From Punctularia strigosozonata HHB-11173 SS5 (Eukaryota > Basidiomycota > Agaricomycetes > Corticiales > Punctulariaceae), in the NCBI RefSeq assembly GCF_000264995.1, contig NW_006767438.1, positions 372,001 through 436,000 of the forward strand: a stretch of 64,000 bases of DNA, in the 5' to 3' direction. The position numbers and the translations under genes were made by a program. How positions within the stretch are numbered: position 1 is the stretch's first letter; every line of letters begins with the position of its first letter. The notes under the pieces are model-generated. The model made no database searches and had not been told where the DNA came from. It was given only the letters and a program-made list of their open reading frames with translations. Below, piece after piece: positions 10,202 to 23,388 of this stretch.

Positions 10202-13200
10202 ATGGGCTCGGACGGGTTTCAAATCACTATCCCAGGTGAGTCCAGACGTTCGTCTGCATAAACGGATCGCTTATTGGCCGATAATATCTGAAGACCTAGG
10301 AGAGGACGATGGTTTTGCATTCGGTGGCTCTACAACAAATGCGGGTGGATTCGGAGGCGGCGGCGGAGGCTTCGGTAACGGCGGGTTCGGTGCTGGCTCA
10401 GGGGGTTTCGGCGGCGGTGGATTTGGGCCTGGTGGATTCGGTGGCTTCGGTGCAACAGCATCGGGCGCCGATTCCCCGTCATCGTTGACACCGATGCCCT
10501 TTTCCGAGCGGCAAGATAGAGGGTACTTTCACAGTCGCAACGATTCCGCAGCTTCGGAGGACTCTGCTATCTCTGGCGGCGCGTCCAACATCGGACCTGG
10601 CTCCATCATCGGGCCCGGTTCCATCGGCTATCCACCAACGACTCCTTCCTTAGCCACTAAGTCCTCCTCGCGCCCTTTTGGACATGCTTCACAGAACTCG
10701 ACGGGGGTGACGAAGAAGTCGTCGTTTGCGTCACTTCGGAACGCGTTCAAGAGCAATAAGAACACCACACCCTCGGATACGCCTCCCGTTCCTGCGCTAG
10801 ATCACACCTCCTATCCCGCCCTGAAGAACCCATTCAAATCTGCAGGAGGTCGCAGACCCTCTACTGACGGCGCACGCCCTTCCACGCCCAGCTCTTACAA
10901 GTTCGGGCGATCATCTATTTCGAAGCAGAAGACGCAGTCGTTCCGGCCTCAGCACTCGCAGTCCGGAAGCTTGTTTCACGGTTCAGATGGTGGTAGCGAT
11001 CACGGACATGGGTTTGGGTATTCGCGCGCCGTGTCTCCACCGCCGGTGCCACCGATGCCAGAAGGCGCGCGAGATTATGGTTCTTTCAGCCAACCAAGCG
11101 ACAAGGTCGTTTTGGATCCGAAGACTCCGTCCGAGTGGGCGTTCCATGCTATATTTATACGGTTCGCTACGGCCGTGGAGATCAAAGTTGACGCGTTCCT
11201 TCGTCAGCCTCTTGTACGTCATTTGTCAGCAACATCTCCATGTAGCTAACAACACTCGCTCAGGATGCGGAGCCGCTGATGGCAGAGACTATTGGGCCTG
11301 GCATCGATCCCAAATTCGACGACATCTTGCGCTCCTTAGGCAAGGTGGCGCAGAAGTCGCCCAAACCTGTGATCGACTCGATCTATCGCTGGCGAAACTC
11401 GCAGGAGTCTGAGCCCGTTTCGCCTGAGCTGGTTCGACTGCACGCCAGCCAGTCGCCGCCCCTCACCCGTGGTGTGCCCGCCACCAGCACACCTTCCCGC
11501 GCTCGTATGGACGTTCCTGCTTTGTTACTGGAGAGGAAGACAATGGTTTCTGTGTACATCATGACGCAAGCGTTGATCTCCATAATGCAGGCGATCTCTG
11601 GGGGAAAAGAGGGCAAGGGCGCGACAGCCTTAGACGAGACAACAGCCGTGACGCTCGCGCGGAGCACATTCAGGGCCTACGTCGATGCGGACATGAGGTC
11701 CCTTGCGAGCTCGATGAATCTGAGACAGAATGAGGAGATATATGCACGATTGTTGGGGGAGATTGCGAAAGTCAGGTCAGCGTCGTTCATTCTCGTTGCC
11801 GTCAGTCTTTCTGACTTCTGCGTGTGAAGGTTTATGGCGGTGACGGACCTGTTCCTGTCGCAGTTAGCCCCTATAGCCGCCGGACAGATATCCAAGGATG
11901 TAGATCTACGGTACGAGAACCTTGTGCGGGGGCTTAAGTACATACAGATCAAGGTGGGTGGCTTAGCGGTTTATCACCGAGAAACCACGGATGTATCTCA
12001 CTTGCTACAGGTGTACCCGCCGGAAGCGTTTGAGGATGGGGCCGAATTCATGGAGACGTTCTCCAGGTCTTTCGAGCACGCCCATGGCGCTCGCCTTAAG
12101 ACCGCGTTTGCCGAGGTTCTCGTCAGATTGCTACACCCCATGGGCAAGGTGCGATATTACAAATCTGATGCATTCAGATCAAACGAGACTGATCACAATC
12201 CGGTTTGCAGACAGCTCAGGCTGAAGTAAACCATCCGTTATGGGCGAAGGCAATCGAGGTCATATATCCCAAAGCCAAAGACATGATGTCGAAGCCGAGG
12301 TATTGGCAAGTGGCGTACCCGCTTGCAATCGCAAGCCTGTGCATGGCTCCCTCCGAGTACTTCCTTCGCAACTGGATATCTTGCTTTGACCTCAGCATCG
12401 TTAGGGTTAAGGTTAGCCTGAAGTTGCGTAGCCGCATTAATTGTCGTTGACGCACGCTATTCTCACAGGAGAAGCCATTTCGAATGATCGCGATGAATGG
12501 TATCATGCGTCTGATATGGACCTACCTATACCGATGCCACGAGCCGTCATCAACCGCTACCTCCAAGCTCGAAAACATCCTCACCCATTTCTTCCCGTCC
12601 AACAAACTAGCAATCTTCCCGGCCGATGACCATCTCGAGCCTCTCGTCTTTATTGTGCATTTCGTTCTCTCCCGCCATTTCGAGTATGGCACAGAGTTTG
12701 TGTTGGAGCTCATGCAAGAGAATGCTCTTCGCTCCGCGAACATGACCAATATTGGGGCAACTGTGTCGGCGGAGAGGCTGTCCGTAGCCGTGCAAGCGAT
12801 CCTGCTGACTCTGCATCGCATCGAGCGTGAGGAAGCTACGCCAACTTGGCCGTCAAGATGGGACATGTCGGAGTTGGCAGCCTGGGAGGACTACCCTACC
12901 TCTTCGGACTATCCGTCGGAGGCGCTCATCACATCGAAGCAAGGCATTCCCGACCTTCTGAGCCGACTGGGGCCTGCGCTGACTACCATCGCTGTTCATT
13001 GCGCCAACGCAATCGGGAAGATGTGCCTGTTCGACGAGCAGTACTCGCTGGCGGCATCAACTGTCTCTTACGAGGAGGCCCACAACTATATTGTCCGGAG
13101 ACATCCTGAAGGCAGCGTCATGTATCACGCCCAATTCGTCCCACAAATCATCATGCTCGAGACATGCTTTCGTTCTTGGCCTAGGTTACTCCACTCCTCT

Positions 13201-16200
13201 CTCCCAATAGAAGAGGCGCTGGATATGCTTTTGCGTGGCATGGTACACGTGGAGCCCAGCGTTGCGGACGTTGCTTCTCAAGCACTGCGCCGTCTCATGG
13301 GCGACACAGAGCACGCCAGGATGACGTTGGCGAAGTTCTTCGAGTTCCTCTTTGGATCGGCACAGATCTTACAGGAATCAACGGGGTTGCGTCTGGTTTG
13401 CGAAAGCGGGAGGTTGCGCAATCTTTGGATCAGCCTCTTCGATGGATGGATTGCGGAGATCGTCAAGCGACCATTCGATTCTCTCCCAAATCACGAGAAG
13501 GATGCAATGATCCTTCGTCTGGACGAAATGCAAGCCGGTGGTTTATTCCTCACCGCCCATGACACCCCCAGCGTCGCTTCTGCCGGAGTCAGGATGCTGC
13601 GTCTGGCGCTGTCTCTTGATTCCCATATCGCTGCATCCGTGGACAGGCCCCAATCTGATCTCTTGGAGATGCTGCGTGGCTCCGATGAAGTCCAATTACG
13701 TATCTTGCAAGGTTTTGATGAACTCGTCGGGCGAGACACGCTCAAGCGCCTGCAAAATCTTCGAGAGGCACCACAGGACGACATGATCCTCCGTTTGGCT
13801 GAAAGCAGCGATCGCCTCGACAGGCAGATATGGAAATTTACGTTTGCTCGACTGGTGGAGATTTGCAATATACATCAAGAGCCAGCATTGAGCCTTTTTC
13901 GGGAAACGCTTGTCGCATCTGTCACCAAATTGCATCCAGCCATGGCTCACCTATGCAATCTTCCCCATCGAGGCTCTCCGGTGTCCGCCAGTCGGGCGCC
14001 AGGTGCAATCAGCGACGTCCGTGTCGTTCAAGATTACGCGCCTTCGATAGAGCAGTGGGCCTTTTGGGTCAAGCTCCTTGCGATCACCGCCACTGTGAAC
14101 GAGGTCAGAACGCCTGCTCCTGGAACACCCCGAGAACATTCGCGTGCGCCATCGACATCGGCCATCGACAGGGATGCGATGACAACATGCCGTGGCATGT
14201 ATCGTTACATGGTCCCATTCCTCGAAAGCGAGTACACCATCTTCCGTAGCGCTGCGGCTGTTTGCATCGGATCCTTGCCGGCTGCTGCATACTCTCAACT
14301 CCTCGAGGACCTTAATGCTCTTGCGGGTCGCAACTTCTACGATGATGCAAGAACCAAGTCCGCTTTGCCCACCCTCATTGGTCGCACCCGCAGACAGGAA
14401 CAGTTCTACACTGCAGTTGCGCGAGTATATTATCTCACAGCTCACCACCTTCAAAGTCAGCGATCCGCTCAAAGACAGGTCGCGCTCACCCATGTCCTCA
14501 AGTTCGTGCGCTACACCCAGTCGTTCCTCTCGCACCCCGAAGTTCGGGAATGGGCAGAACTGCAGCGCCTACGAAGGTATTTCTGTGGCATTGTCGAACA
14601 GGTGTTTGACGGCCTAGCTACCCTCATGGATTCTGATCGATTCATCCCTCCCAACATGCACTTGTCGCTCTATCGGCTATGCGAAGAATGGTGTCAATTC
14701 GGGGCACAATCTGCGGTCGTAAAACAGCGCTTAGTGACGATGCAGATGGACGCTGCCCGGGCCGAGGTATCACAACGGGAAAATATTGAACGCTTTCAGA
14801 CGGAGACTCGTCGCCTCTCAAATGCTGCGGTTGGAGCCTTGGCGGCCCTCTGCGTATGTAACCTCCCACCCACCCTCAATGCAAGCTAACATAACGTCAT
14901 ACAGCATAAGGCTTACTTTCCTCCTGATATGTCGTCTGGTTCGCCTACGGATAGCAGCTCTCGCGATTTCTTGAAGCCCCTTCAAGCTTCGACCACCTTG
15001 GACCGCCTGATGTCAATCCTTGCTTCTTTCACAGAATCGATACAGGCGCTTGGCAAGTGAGTGAGGGTTACTTCATTGACATACTCTATCCTCATACAAG
15101 ATATATATACAGGAAGGCCCTGAGGCTGTTGCTCATCCATGGATCTTCCGATCCCGCTCTCACTGACGAAGCCTTGAAGCGGGCGTTCGTGACTGCTAGT
15201 GGTCTAGGGACGAGTAACGGTCGATTCTTCGAGGTCGTAGCCGAAGTCATATGCACTGCCGACATGCATCCCTTTTCCTTCGGCCAAATCGTCATCCTCG
15301 GGTTGTCCAACCTTTGCCATCCCCTCGTGGAGGTACGCCAACAAGCGTTCAGAATGCTTGAGGCTCTGCACGAGCAACATTCGGGAATGATTTCGATGGG
15401 ACAATTCGAAGTGGCAATCGGAAGCTCATCTCCCAGTATATATCTCCACGCTTGCCGACACGTTTCCGATCTCCTCGCGAATGAACACCCGGGACAATCC
15501 CACAGTGTACTTGTTCAGTTCACAGACTGGATGCCTCGGATCTGTGACGGATCGTCTGACAAATTGGCCTTGCATCTCTTGCAGTGCTTGGAGTTCTGGT
15601 GCTCACACATCAACCTCATGGACGAGGACAAATCCATTATATCCCGTGAAGGTCAATTCGCCCTCTATCACCTAATGGCCCTGACCGTGCGCTACGGTGA
15701 CTCCTTTCCGGAGCAAATTCGTACCCTATGGTGTCGACTCGTCGACCCTCCGCATCAGTATAACGGCCATGCAACTATTCGATTCCTCCTTGAACAGGCA
15801 CCGAAAGTTAACTATCAAGGTTTTATCCGCGCGGCCGCAAAGATAGTGGCTTCACTTTGCGAGAGTGCGATTGGCCCTTCCATATTCGAGGACATCTGTA
15901 GCTTGATCGGACCCGATAGGCTTTTGCCAAACCTGGAGCACAAACTAGCCTTCCCACAATCCGAAGATCAAGATCTCTGGATTGTCCTCGATAGCCTATT
16001 TCCTGAGCAGCAGCGCTTCGCTCTCGGCCAGGCACAGTTCGCCTTCTTATTCCTATCCGACGTAGCTGTTGAGCGACAGTGGGAGATGCAGCCCCAGCTT
16101 CCGGTGCTTCTGCATGTGATCTTCACTCATCTGGATCATCGCATACCCTTCGTCCAAGACCACGCCCGACGTATGCTGCTTCAAGTTCTGCGGTCATGGG

Positions 16201-17939
16201 CCCCTGGATACAATGAGATACCCGATCGCTCTACGCACGCATCGTATCAGCAGGTCAAGCTAAGCATCCTGGAGATGGAGGAGCAACTCCAGGCACGCCT
16301 GTGGAAGGAGGACGAACCAGCATCGAAGGTCGTGGAGAAGATGCGGAAGTTGTCTTCACAAGTCCTGGCGTTACTATGCCCTCTGCATCCAAGACTAGCG
16401 CACGAATGGGGGACCTTGGCAGCGCAATGGGGTACCACATGCCCCACGAGGATCATCGCGTTGAGGTCGTTGCAGATCTACCGTGCTTTGGCTCCGCCTA
16501 TGACCAAGCATAATCTAGCTGTCCTTCTCGGCCGACTGTCTACGACTATATCAGATTCCGAAGAGCCGATTCAAGTGTACACCGCCGAGATGATCCTGAT
16601 CTTCACGTCCATGGCTATATCGGAGACGCTTGAGCTGTCATTCTTGCCTCAAAGCTTCTGGGGTGGTTGCGCCTGCTTGTTGACGTCGGTGGAAAGTGAA
16701 TTCTCGCTTTCGTTGGCGTTTGTCGGCACCTTGTTACAGCGACTGGATCTAGGTGACTCCACCACAACAGACGTGATTTTGTCCCATCGACCCGCAGACT
16801 GGGTCGGACCCAGCGGTCTGCAACCTCTCATTCTTCCTGGCTTGCGATCTTCGGAGACCTTGATGGCGTCGATGCAGGTTCTGCAGCGCCTTGCCAAGGT
16901 CTATGACAAACGCCTAATCGATGACTCGGATGGTCGCCTGCGGGATCTATACGTGCTCGCTCTGCCATGGTGCGCGCACGCCATGGCCGAGGAAGACAAT
17001 GCAGAACGGTTGAAGGAGTTCGCCATGGACATAGCAGATCTAGCTGAGCAAGAGGAGCGCTCCAGCCTTGGTCGCATCATGACGTCCTTCGCCAAGGCGC
17101 GCTTTAGGACAAAGGACGACTTCTTGCGATCCTCCGTGAGCTGTTTGCGAGAACACTATGCCAACCAGTGGCCGGAGGTCGTTACTCTATTACTTGGCTT
17201 GCTGCTGAATAGAGAACGATGGCTTCGTCTGCACACTCTACAGATCCTCAAGGCGCTGTTCAAGTTACACCGTATCGATCTCGCGGGCTCGGAGATGCTG
17301 ATGCCGTTGTTGCGACTGCTCGAGACCGACTTGGCTGACTTAGCTTTGGAGGTGCTCGAGGAACCGTTCACCATCTCGGGCGGACCAGCTGCTAAGCATG
17401 TTCTCCGCATGAGCATACACGCAAATGGACAGCTCCCTCGACCGGAACCTCTAGGTGAGGTTTTCGGTCTACCAGCGGAGTCAGGGTGGAGTGTCGCCAA
17501 ACCCGAGCAAGCTAAGGCCATGTGTCGCCACGACGTCCTAGCAGTGTTCAATGAATCTCAGCCTCAATCTCGGCCCTCTGCCATCGATTTCGAGCCCGAG
17601 GACGACATATTTGCAACATACGATGCAGAAGAGGAGCGCGACGATCTAGGCGAGCTGGTTAGCGACCTTCACGAGCTCAGCAGCTTCTTCCAACGCCGGG
17701 ATTCATTCGCGAGGCCCCGCACCGATGCCGTACCGAACCAGCGGCTTGAGGCTCGAGTTGCTGCCATATTGGCCAAATCTACGGACGGCCCGAGCATTCC
17801 GCAGACACCATTCGTCGACGTCTTCCGGGTAGGATCGATGTATTATAGTTCTTCCTCCGAGCACGAATCCGGCAGCGAGTCCGAGTCCTCTGACCTTTTC
17901 GAGTTCGACAAGCTGTCGGGCCGCTATTCTCCTGCATGA
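10202..17939 (+). CDS. TAO3: Cell morphogenesis protein of the Tao3/Mor2/Furry family
   Basis: A scaffold of about 2,420 residues that, in yeasts, supports the RAM/MOR NDR-kinase (Cbk1/Orb6) pathway for polarised growth. Exon 1 (10202-10235, MGSDGFQITIPG) joins the next at 10300 across a 64-base intron. A Gly/Phe-rich stretch follows (GGFGNGGFGAGSGGFGGG), then Ser/Pro-rich linker. The conserved N-terminal domain starts near 11110 with SEWAFHAIFIRFATAVE and ERKTMVSVYIMTQALI. Long alpha-solenoid sequence fills the centre, and the conserved C-terminal domain runs to about 17450 (CREHYANQWPEVVTLLLGL). The tail is acidic and serine-rich. About eight introns are seen, among them 11214-11263 and one at about 15057-15114. 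The 5' end faces the doubtful small ORF; the 3' end converges on MLH1, 132 bases away. Confidence 0.88.
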
Positions 17940-18071
17940 CCGTTCATCTCCTCTCCGCTACGCTTTCGACGCTATCTGATTATATCTACGCACTGTATCA
18001 AACTAACATAGAGATCTTATTAAGGAAGGAACCATGTAATTCGTAGCATACTCATCCCGGTGCAATCATGA

Positions 18072-21000
18072 CTAGCAACGCTCGAAAACGTGATACAGCT
18101 CGGGAAGGCTCGCGACTTGAAGGACGTCCCGCTCAAGCAGCTTCTTGGGTGCTACCATGTAACGCATGGCGGGGAACAGAACGTGCTCTATCTGCCAGCG
18201 TGCGGCCTGCATTTCGGGTGATTCATTCTCGGCGGTCCCAGGGCCGGCGGTCGGTCCCAAGGGTTCGGAAGTGTAGAAATAGGCTAGCTCCCGTAGGAAT
18301 GTATCAAAGCACATCATCTCGTCGGACCAGTCCACCTGCATTGACCAATCAGACACAGTTCAATACATGGGGACATCAACGTGCCTGAGGCCCAAGTCGC
18401 ATGAGGAACATCGGCAACCTATCCAAGTTGGGCGTGTATCCTCGCAACAACAAGGGCAAAGTTTCGACGTGGCCATCTGCACTGATGTTGAAGGCGAAGT
18501 ACTCCCCGAGCATTTCACGCCTCGCGATGATCGAATCCGCAATACGCTATGTCACAAAATCAGCGGCGATTCGACGTGTTGGCCCCAACATTCAACGCTA
18601 CACACCTCCACAAGCTCTGGTTTGCTCAACTTGCTCTTGCTCGTATCTTCAACCTCGATCCCAATCTGGATCAACGCGCGTAGATCGGGCGCGGGCTCGA
18701 GTCGCATGCGCCCGTATCCGCCGAACTGGCGTAAGCCCAGCTGATAGAAAAGCTCTTCGGCGAGCGCAGCATGGTTCACGAGGTACAAGCACTTCGCGTG
18801 CTGGATGAGCGAAAGGCACTTGTCGAGGTCGACGATGCCGACGAAGACAGGCGCGCAAAGGATCTCCGTGAGCACTGAGATCGGTACGACCAATGAGAAG
18901 AGGATAAGACGCATTGGACGTAGAAACTTACGATTGTGCCGATCCTTCTGAACAGCTTGACGTAGCGCCGCGATTGATGAGAGCCAGCACTCCGTTTCCT
19001 TAATCTCGTGCCGTCTATGAACGGTCGCGGTGGGTGTTGGTGCAGTAGAAGGAGGCTGGTCCGCGTCTACATCGATGGCATCATCACCTTCATCCCCTCT
19101 ATGGTATTGGCTCCGCGTCTTGGTAAGGTGTGTTGACGGAGGCTGACTTGGGCCAGCTACGGAGAACATGGAGTCGAGAGTTCGGTCTTGCATCGATGTG
19201 CGGATTTTGTGTTGCGAAGCCACCTTTTTCTTTGCGGCCGTCGAAGCTATGGTGATCAGACTGATTACCAACCATCCGGTGGACATGAGATTGGGTGGCG
19301 GCTCACTGGATGGTTGCGGGTGTTGACTTGCATCTAGCTCGTCGACTTCATCATCCTCCTCGTCCACCCCGTCCTCCTGCTCCTCTTGCGTTTTGCTATT
19401 CTCCTTCCGTCCTACTGCTGCCGAGGGTGCTAGACTGAGCGTTGTTTGGTATGTAAATGTCCGGCTCTCGTTCTTCTTGACGAGCATCTCGCTGCACGCG
19501 TCCGCCACGCGCGACGTGATCGCCTCTTCGTCGAGGAAGTGCACCTCACGTTTGGTTGGATGCACGTTCACGTCTACTGTGCGGGGATCGAGTTGCAGAC
19601 TAGTGATGATGAATCGTGAGCCGAATGAACGCGCGGGTATAAGAGCGGGGAAAGCGTCTAGGGTGAACGAACCTGAGGTAGATCCACGGGCATGTGCCCT
19701 TCGGCAGTATACCATTGTAAATACCTTCCAGGGCTCGCCGTATGCGCGAAGAATCGACGAGCCGATCTGATGATGGCGTTGAGCGAGTCAAGAGTTTCAC
19801 AAGTAAATGATATGCTTACGGTTGATGAACAATAAAAACGTAGTCTTCTTCGCGTGGTAATTCGTGCTCGAGATGTACGCCTCAGCCGTCCATGTTGCAG
19901 GCTCGACACCCAGTCCCTTCTCTTCCGCCGCTCGACTCTGCTCCTCGGTGCCGCCTTCCAGCTCGTCCATAACCATATCTTCCGGTTCGGTCTGGCGCTG
20001 TTTGCCCTTGTCTTTGCTTGACGCGACAGCACCTGTCTCATCGGCCAGACGCTTGCGCTTCTTGGCGTTGGGCATCTTTGGAGGAGCAGCTACCGGTACA
20101 TGCAGAAGCTCGCGAGCGACTGTGTGTCCGTAAAGCAAGCGGATGGTCCCCATGGTTGTTGACCCAGAGGGTGTTGATACGTCCGGACTAGATGTTCCCA
20201 CCTGAATGCAGTATCAATGACCAGTTCGAGGAGATATAAAGTACATGAAACATACCTTCTTGCAGGTAAATGCAACATGCGGATTGTGCACGGCGTAACG
20301 GGTCACTACGTCCAATATGCGGCCGTATTCTTCTGAAGAGCTACGAAGCGCGGCGAGACGGGTAGGAGTATTGTAGAACAAATTCTCGACCTGAGAGATT
20401 GACAACACAATAAGGAACTAAAATGCGCAGTAAAGGGATGAACATATTACAGTTATGACTGTTCCGTCTGTTCCCGCACATGGCTTTGGGTCAGGTGTCA
20501 AGTTGGGCTTGGGAGGTACTAGGACACCATCGGAATAATAAGCCCTGTGAATCATGTTAGAGGGATGAAACAAATGAATAACAATAACTTGGAAGGTGAT
20601 AGGCAAAGCGGATGTTGAACGAGCGGCTTCAGGTTAAGAAACGAAGGGCAAAGTCGTACTTCCACGCACAGCTGTCTTCCTTCGTCTTGGTGACCACCGA
20701 GAGATGCGCTACATGTGATACGGAGGCGAGCGCCTCGCCTCGAAACCCGTAAGTCGTCAACCCGGACAAGTCCGAAAAGGTCTGCAACTTCGAGGTCGTG
20801 AATCGTTCGGCAAGGATGGGCAGGTCTGTTTTCTACACGAGTAGGTAGTCATTTAGTGCAACCAGCATTATTGGAGAAGGAAGAGGAAGAAGCGAACATA
20901 CGCGAATTCCATGTCCATTATCTTGTATCTGTAGGAGCTTCATTCCCCCATCTTTCACTGTGATCTTAATGGAAGTCGACCCTGCGTCGAGCGAATTCTC

Positions 21001-21200
21001 CAGCAGCTCCTTGAGCGCCGATGCTGGCCGTTGTATAATCTGGTAGAATGGGTCGGCAAAAGATCATCTCTGACAGCGACAGAGCAAAGCACCTCGCCCG
21101 CTGCTATACGGTTGATGAGCGTCTCATGGAGGCGTTGTATGGGTTTAGGTCCGGGAGGGGGAGGCGATTCCGAATCAGGCCGCGTAGGTGTATTTGCCAT
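18072..21200 (-). CDS. MLH1: DNA mismatch repair protein MLH1
   Basis: MutL homologue that, as a heterodimer with PMS1 or MLH3, couples mismatch recognition by MutS proteins to strand removal in the nucleus. The ATG at 21200 gives [17 protein letters not shown], then [16 protein letters not shown]. The next exon begins [20 protein letters not shown] after a 54-base intron. The GHKL ATPase motifs are visible: the Asn of [17 protein letters not shown], and [12 protein letters not shown]. Farther on come FYNTPTRL and the transducer-domain [19 protein letters not shown] long acidic and Ser-rich linker leads to the C-terminal dimerisation domain. The protein ends in FERC, the terminal tetrapeptide that is invariant in MLH1. 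Roughly 750-800 residues with about ten introns. Nothing suggests loss of function. Confidence 0.93.
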
Positions 21201-22715
21201 GTTTTGGCACACTGTTAGCCAGTGTTTCTATCAGAAAGAGCGGATATAGATCCACATTATTCACTCGTACGGTGGACATGGACTCTGATTCTGAACGACA
21301 CAGACGCGTCGTTATTGCTCAAGCCGTCGCGTCGTCGCGGAGCGTCGCGGCCAGTGCGGAAAGGAGTGGACGTCACGTGAGCCTAGCACTAGTACCACTA
21401 GAGCCTCTGGGTTCCCACGTCACATTCACTACGGAATATTCAGAAACATGGTCCCGATGTCCACAGGCTCAGGATCTACCTTTGAAGAGATGAATATGAG
21501 AGATAAAATGAAGTATAAAGTAGACTGAATGCTTTTGGGGCGATAGATTTTTGGTCAAACTTCTCCACCCCCAGATACCTCTATTGCTTGCACCTGTTTT
21601 GGAGGTACGGTGGGGTTCGAAAATACTCTAACGCGCCCATTCGTATGAGAACTGCTTGAAGCAAATTTTTAGCATTTTGAAATGATTTTATTCGGTACAG
21701 TGGTGCAGCAAAACTTTGGCGGTTGATGCCTCAGATGTCGGGGATGGAAACACTCGTCCCACGCCTAGCTTGCGTAGGCGTGTAACTTGCTCTCAGTGCA
21801 TCATTCATAATTATTTTATAGAGCTTCTGGTAGCGATTAGAGGATCTTCGATTTTATTTAGCTTGATCCCATCCAGTGTTATAATGCTATTGCTCTGGAA
21901 CCACACATTTGGTCGTCAAAAGGTAATTGTGGCGTGTGAACCCAAGACCTCTGTTACACGGCGACGCATTGTTGCGGGTCCCCACTATGTTAGCGCCCGC
22001 GACCGCTGCCCCCAAGTTGCAGGTCGGTCGGGTACGTGTTCAAGTACTTGATCGACTCGGTATTCCCTCAATGTCTCGTTCCTTGATCATGTTGCTTTCA
22101 ACTTGTACACTCAAGGGTCTATGGGATCGACGTTGCTCTCACACGTGGCCACCGCATATTCTACAATGCATCGCGCATCCAAACGGTCACCCGGAAATCT
22201 CTCAGGTCATCCCAATAACCAGCTCATGCCACGCTTTGACTGGTATTAATGAAGTCTGAATGCCCATGATATAGTAAGAATCGTTGAGAAACTAACCCTG
22301 GCCTCTTGTCAGATTGTGCATGGCCCCCATTGACGACTGTCATACCAACTGCCGCCTTGTGGTCTGGCATGGGTACCGTGACCGGCTCCAGCTTGGCTCA
22401 AAATCGGTGATTCAGCTCTCAGACTGGCTATTTCATTCGTTTACTAGGGCCGTATCAGATCTTGAATATGAACTTTGTTCAGAGTGCTGCAACATTTGAC
22501 CGTCCGGTGGGTCTTGTCGTTATCTCCATGTCGCCATATAGTTACGACTGTGGCCAACACAAAACTACCCATTGTGGCTCGTGGCTTTGCGGGGTTCACT
22601 ATGATGAAAGAGACCATACGCGCCTCAATACAAAAGCGCCGTCATTCTACCAGCGGTTTCATCCCTGCCTCCCACTATACCCAAATACCTCTTTCATCTC
22701 TTTTGTTACTTGGTT
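21201..22715. other. Gene-poor stretch between MLH1 and the homeodomain gene
   Basis: About 1.5 kb, AT-richer than its surroundings, with only short open frames and no recognisable motif. It holds the 5' regions of both divergent genes. No repeats with clear ends were found by eye. Confidence 0.4.
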
Positions 22716-23388
22716 ATGCCGAAGGTGCAAGCTCCGCGCGCAAATCGTCGCCCCGCCGCGAAACAAGCGACTCGTGCTCATGCGTCCCGCACGAACGCGG
22801 CGGCGACCGAAGGTCAATCGCGCGACTCATTAAAAGGCCATCGCGCGAGCCCCGAGCATGCAGAGAAGTTAGAGCGATTCTTTGCGGCCAACCCATACCC
22901 CACCACGGAGGAGAAGGTGGGACTCGGGTTCGAGATTGGCTGGTACTTTTATGTCCTGGATTTCACGAAGCCTCCAATGATGCTAAAACATGTCGCTCAG
23001 GACGGAGAAGAAGGTTACTGTCTGGTTCCAAAATCGCCGGCAGAGAGATACAAGAACCACGGCTCGACTTAAATCCGCGTCGAACGCGTCTAGTTCGTCG
23101 GTCTCGTCGCAGGCGACAAGCCGGTCCAACTCGATGACGCCGCTCACTCCTGCCACCTCGTTGTCTGCAACGTCTATCGAGACCGACGAACCGTCGAAGG
23201 TTATGGCGGAATTCGGCTCCGCCAGTCTTCCCGTGGCGTTACGGCCTTTCTTCAATCCGATCCCTGCTGCTACGTCCAAATCCACTGCGTTCGGGAACAC
23301 CGTCAGGATGCTTGTTGTGGCTGCTCTAGAGACGCTAGATGCTGCGGAAACATTGATTTTACTGAAGGAGGGAACATGCGGACCGTGA
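22716..23388 (+). CDS. Short homeodomain protein
   Basis: The ATG at 22716 gives a basic leader (MPKVQAPRANRRPAAK). The homeodomain begins near residue 40 with EGQSRDSLKGHRASPEHAEK and continues LERFFAANPYPTTEEK. An intron at 22943-23000 (GTACTT donor, CGCTCAG acceptor, 58 bases) falls inside codon GG-TG|G. The second exon (23001-23388) supplies TEKKVTVWFQNRRQRD, the third recognition helix with the diagnostic WFQNRR. Total 204 residues. The tail is Ser/Thr-rich (SSVSSQATSRSN) and ends in a hydrophobic helix, VRMLVVAALETLDAAE. It is a DNA-binding protein, probably nuclear. Target genes are unknown. It is not a classic HD1/HD2 mating-type pair: only one intact homeodomain is here and the usual mating-locus neighbours are missing. 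A truncated relative lies at 50966-51211. Confidence 0.85.
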
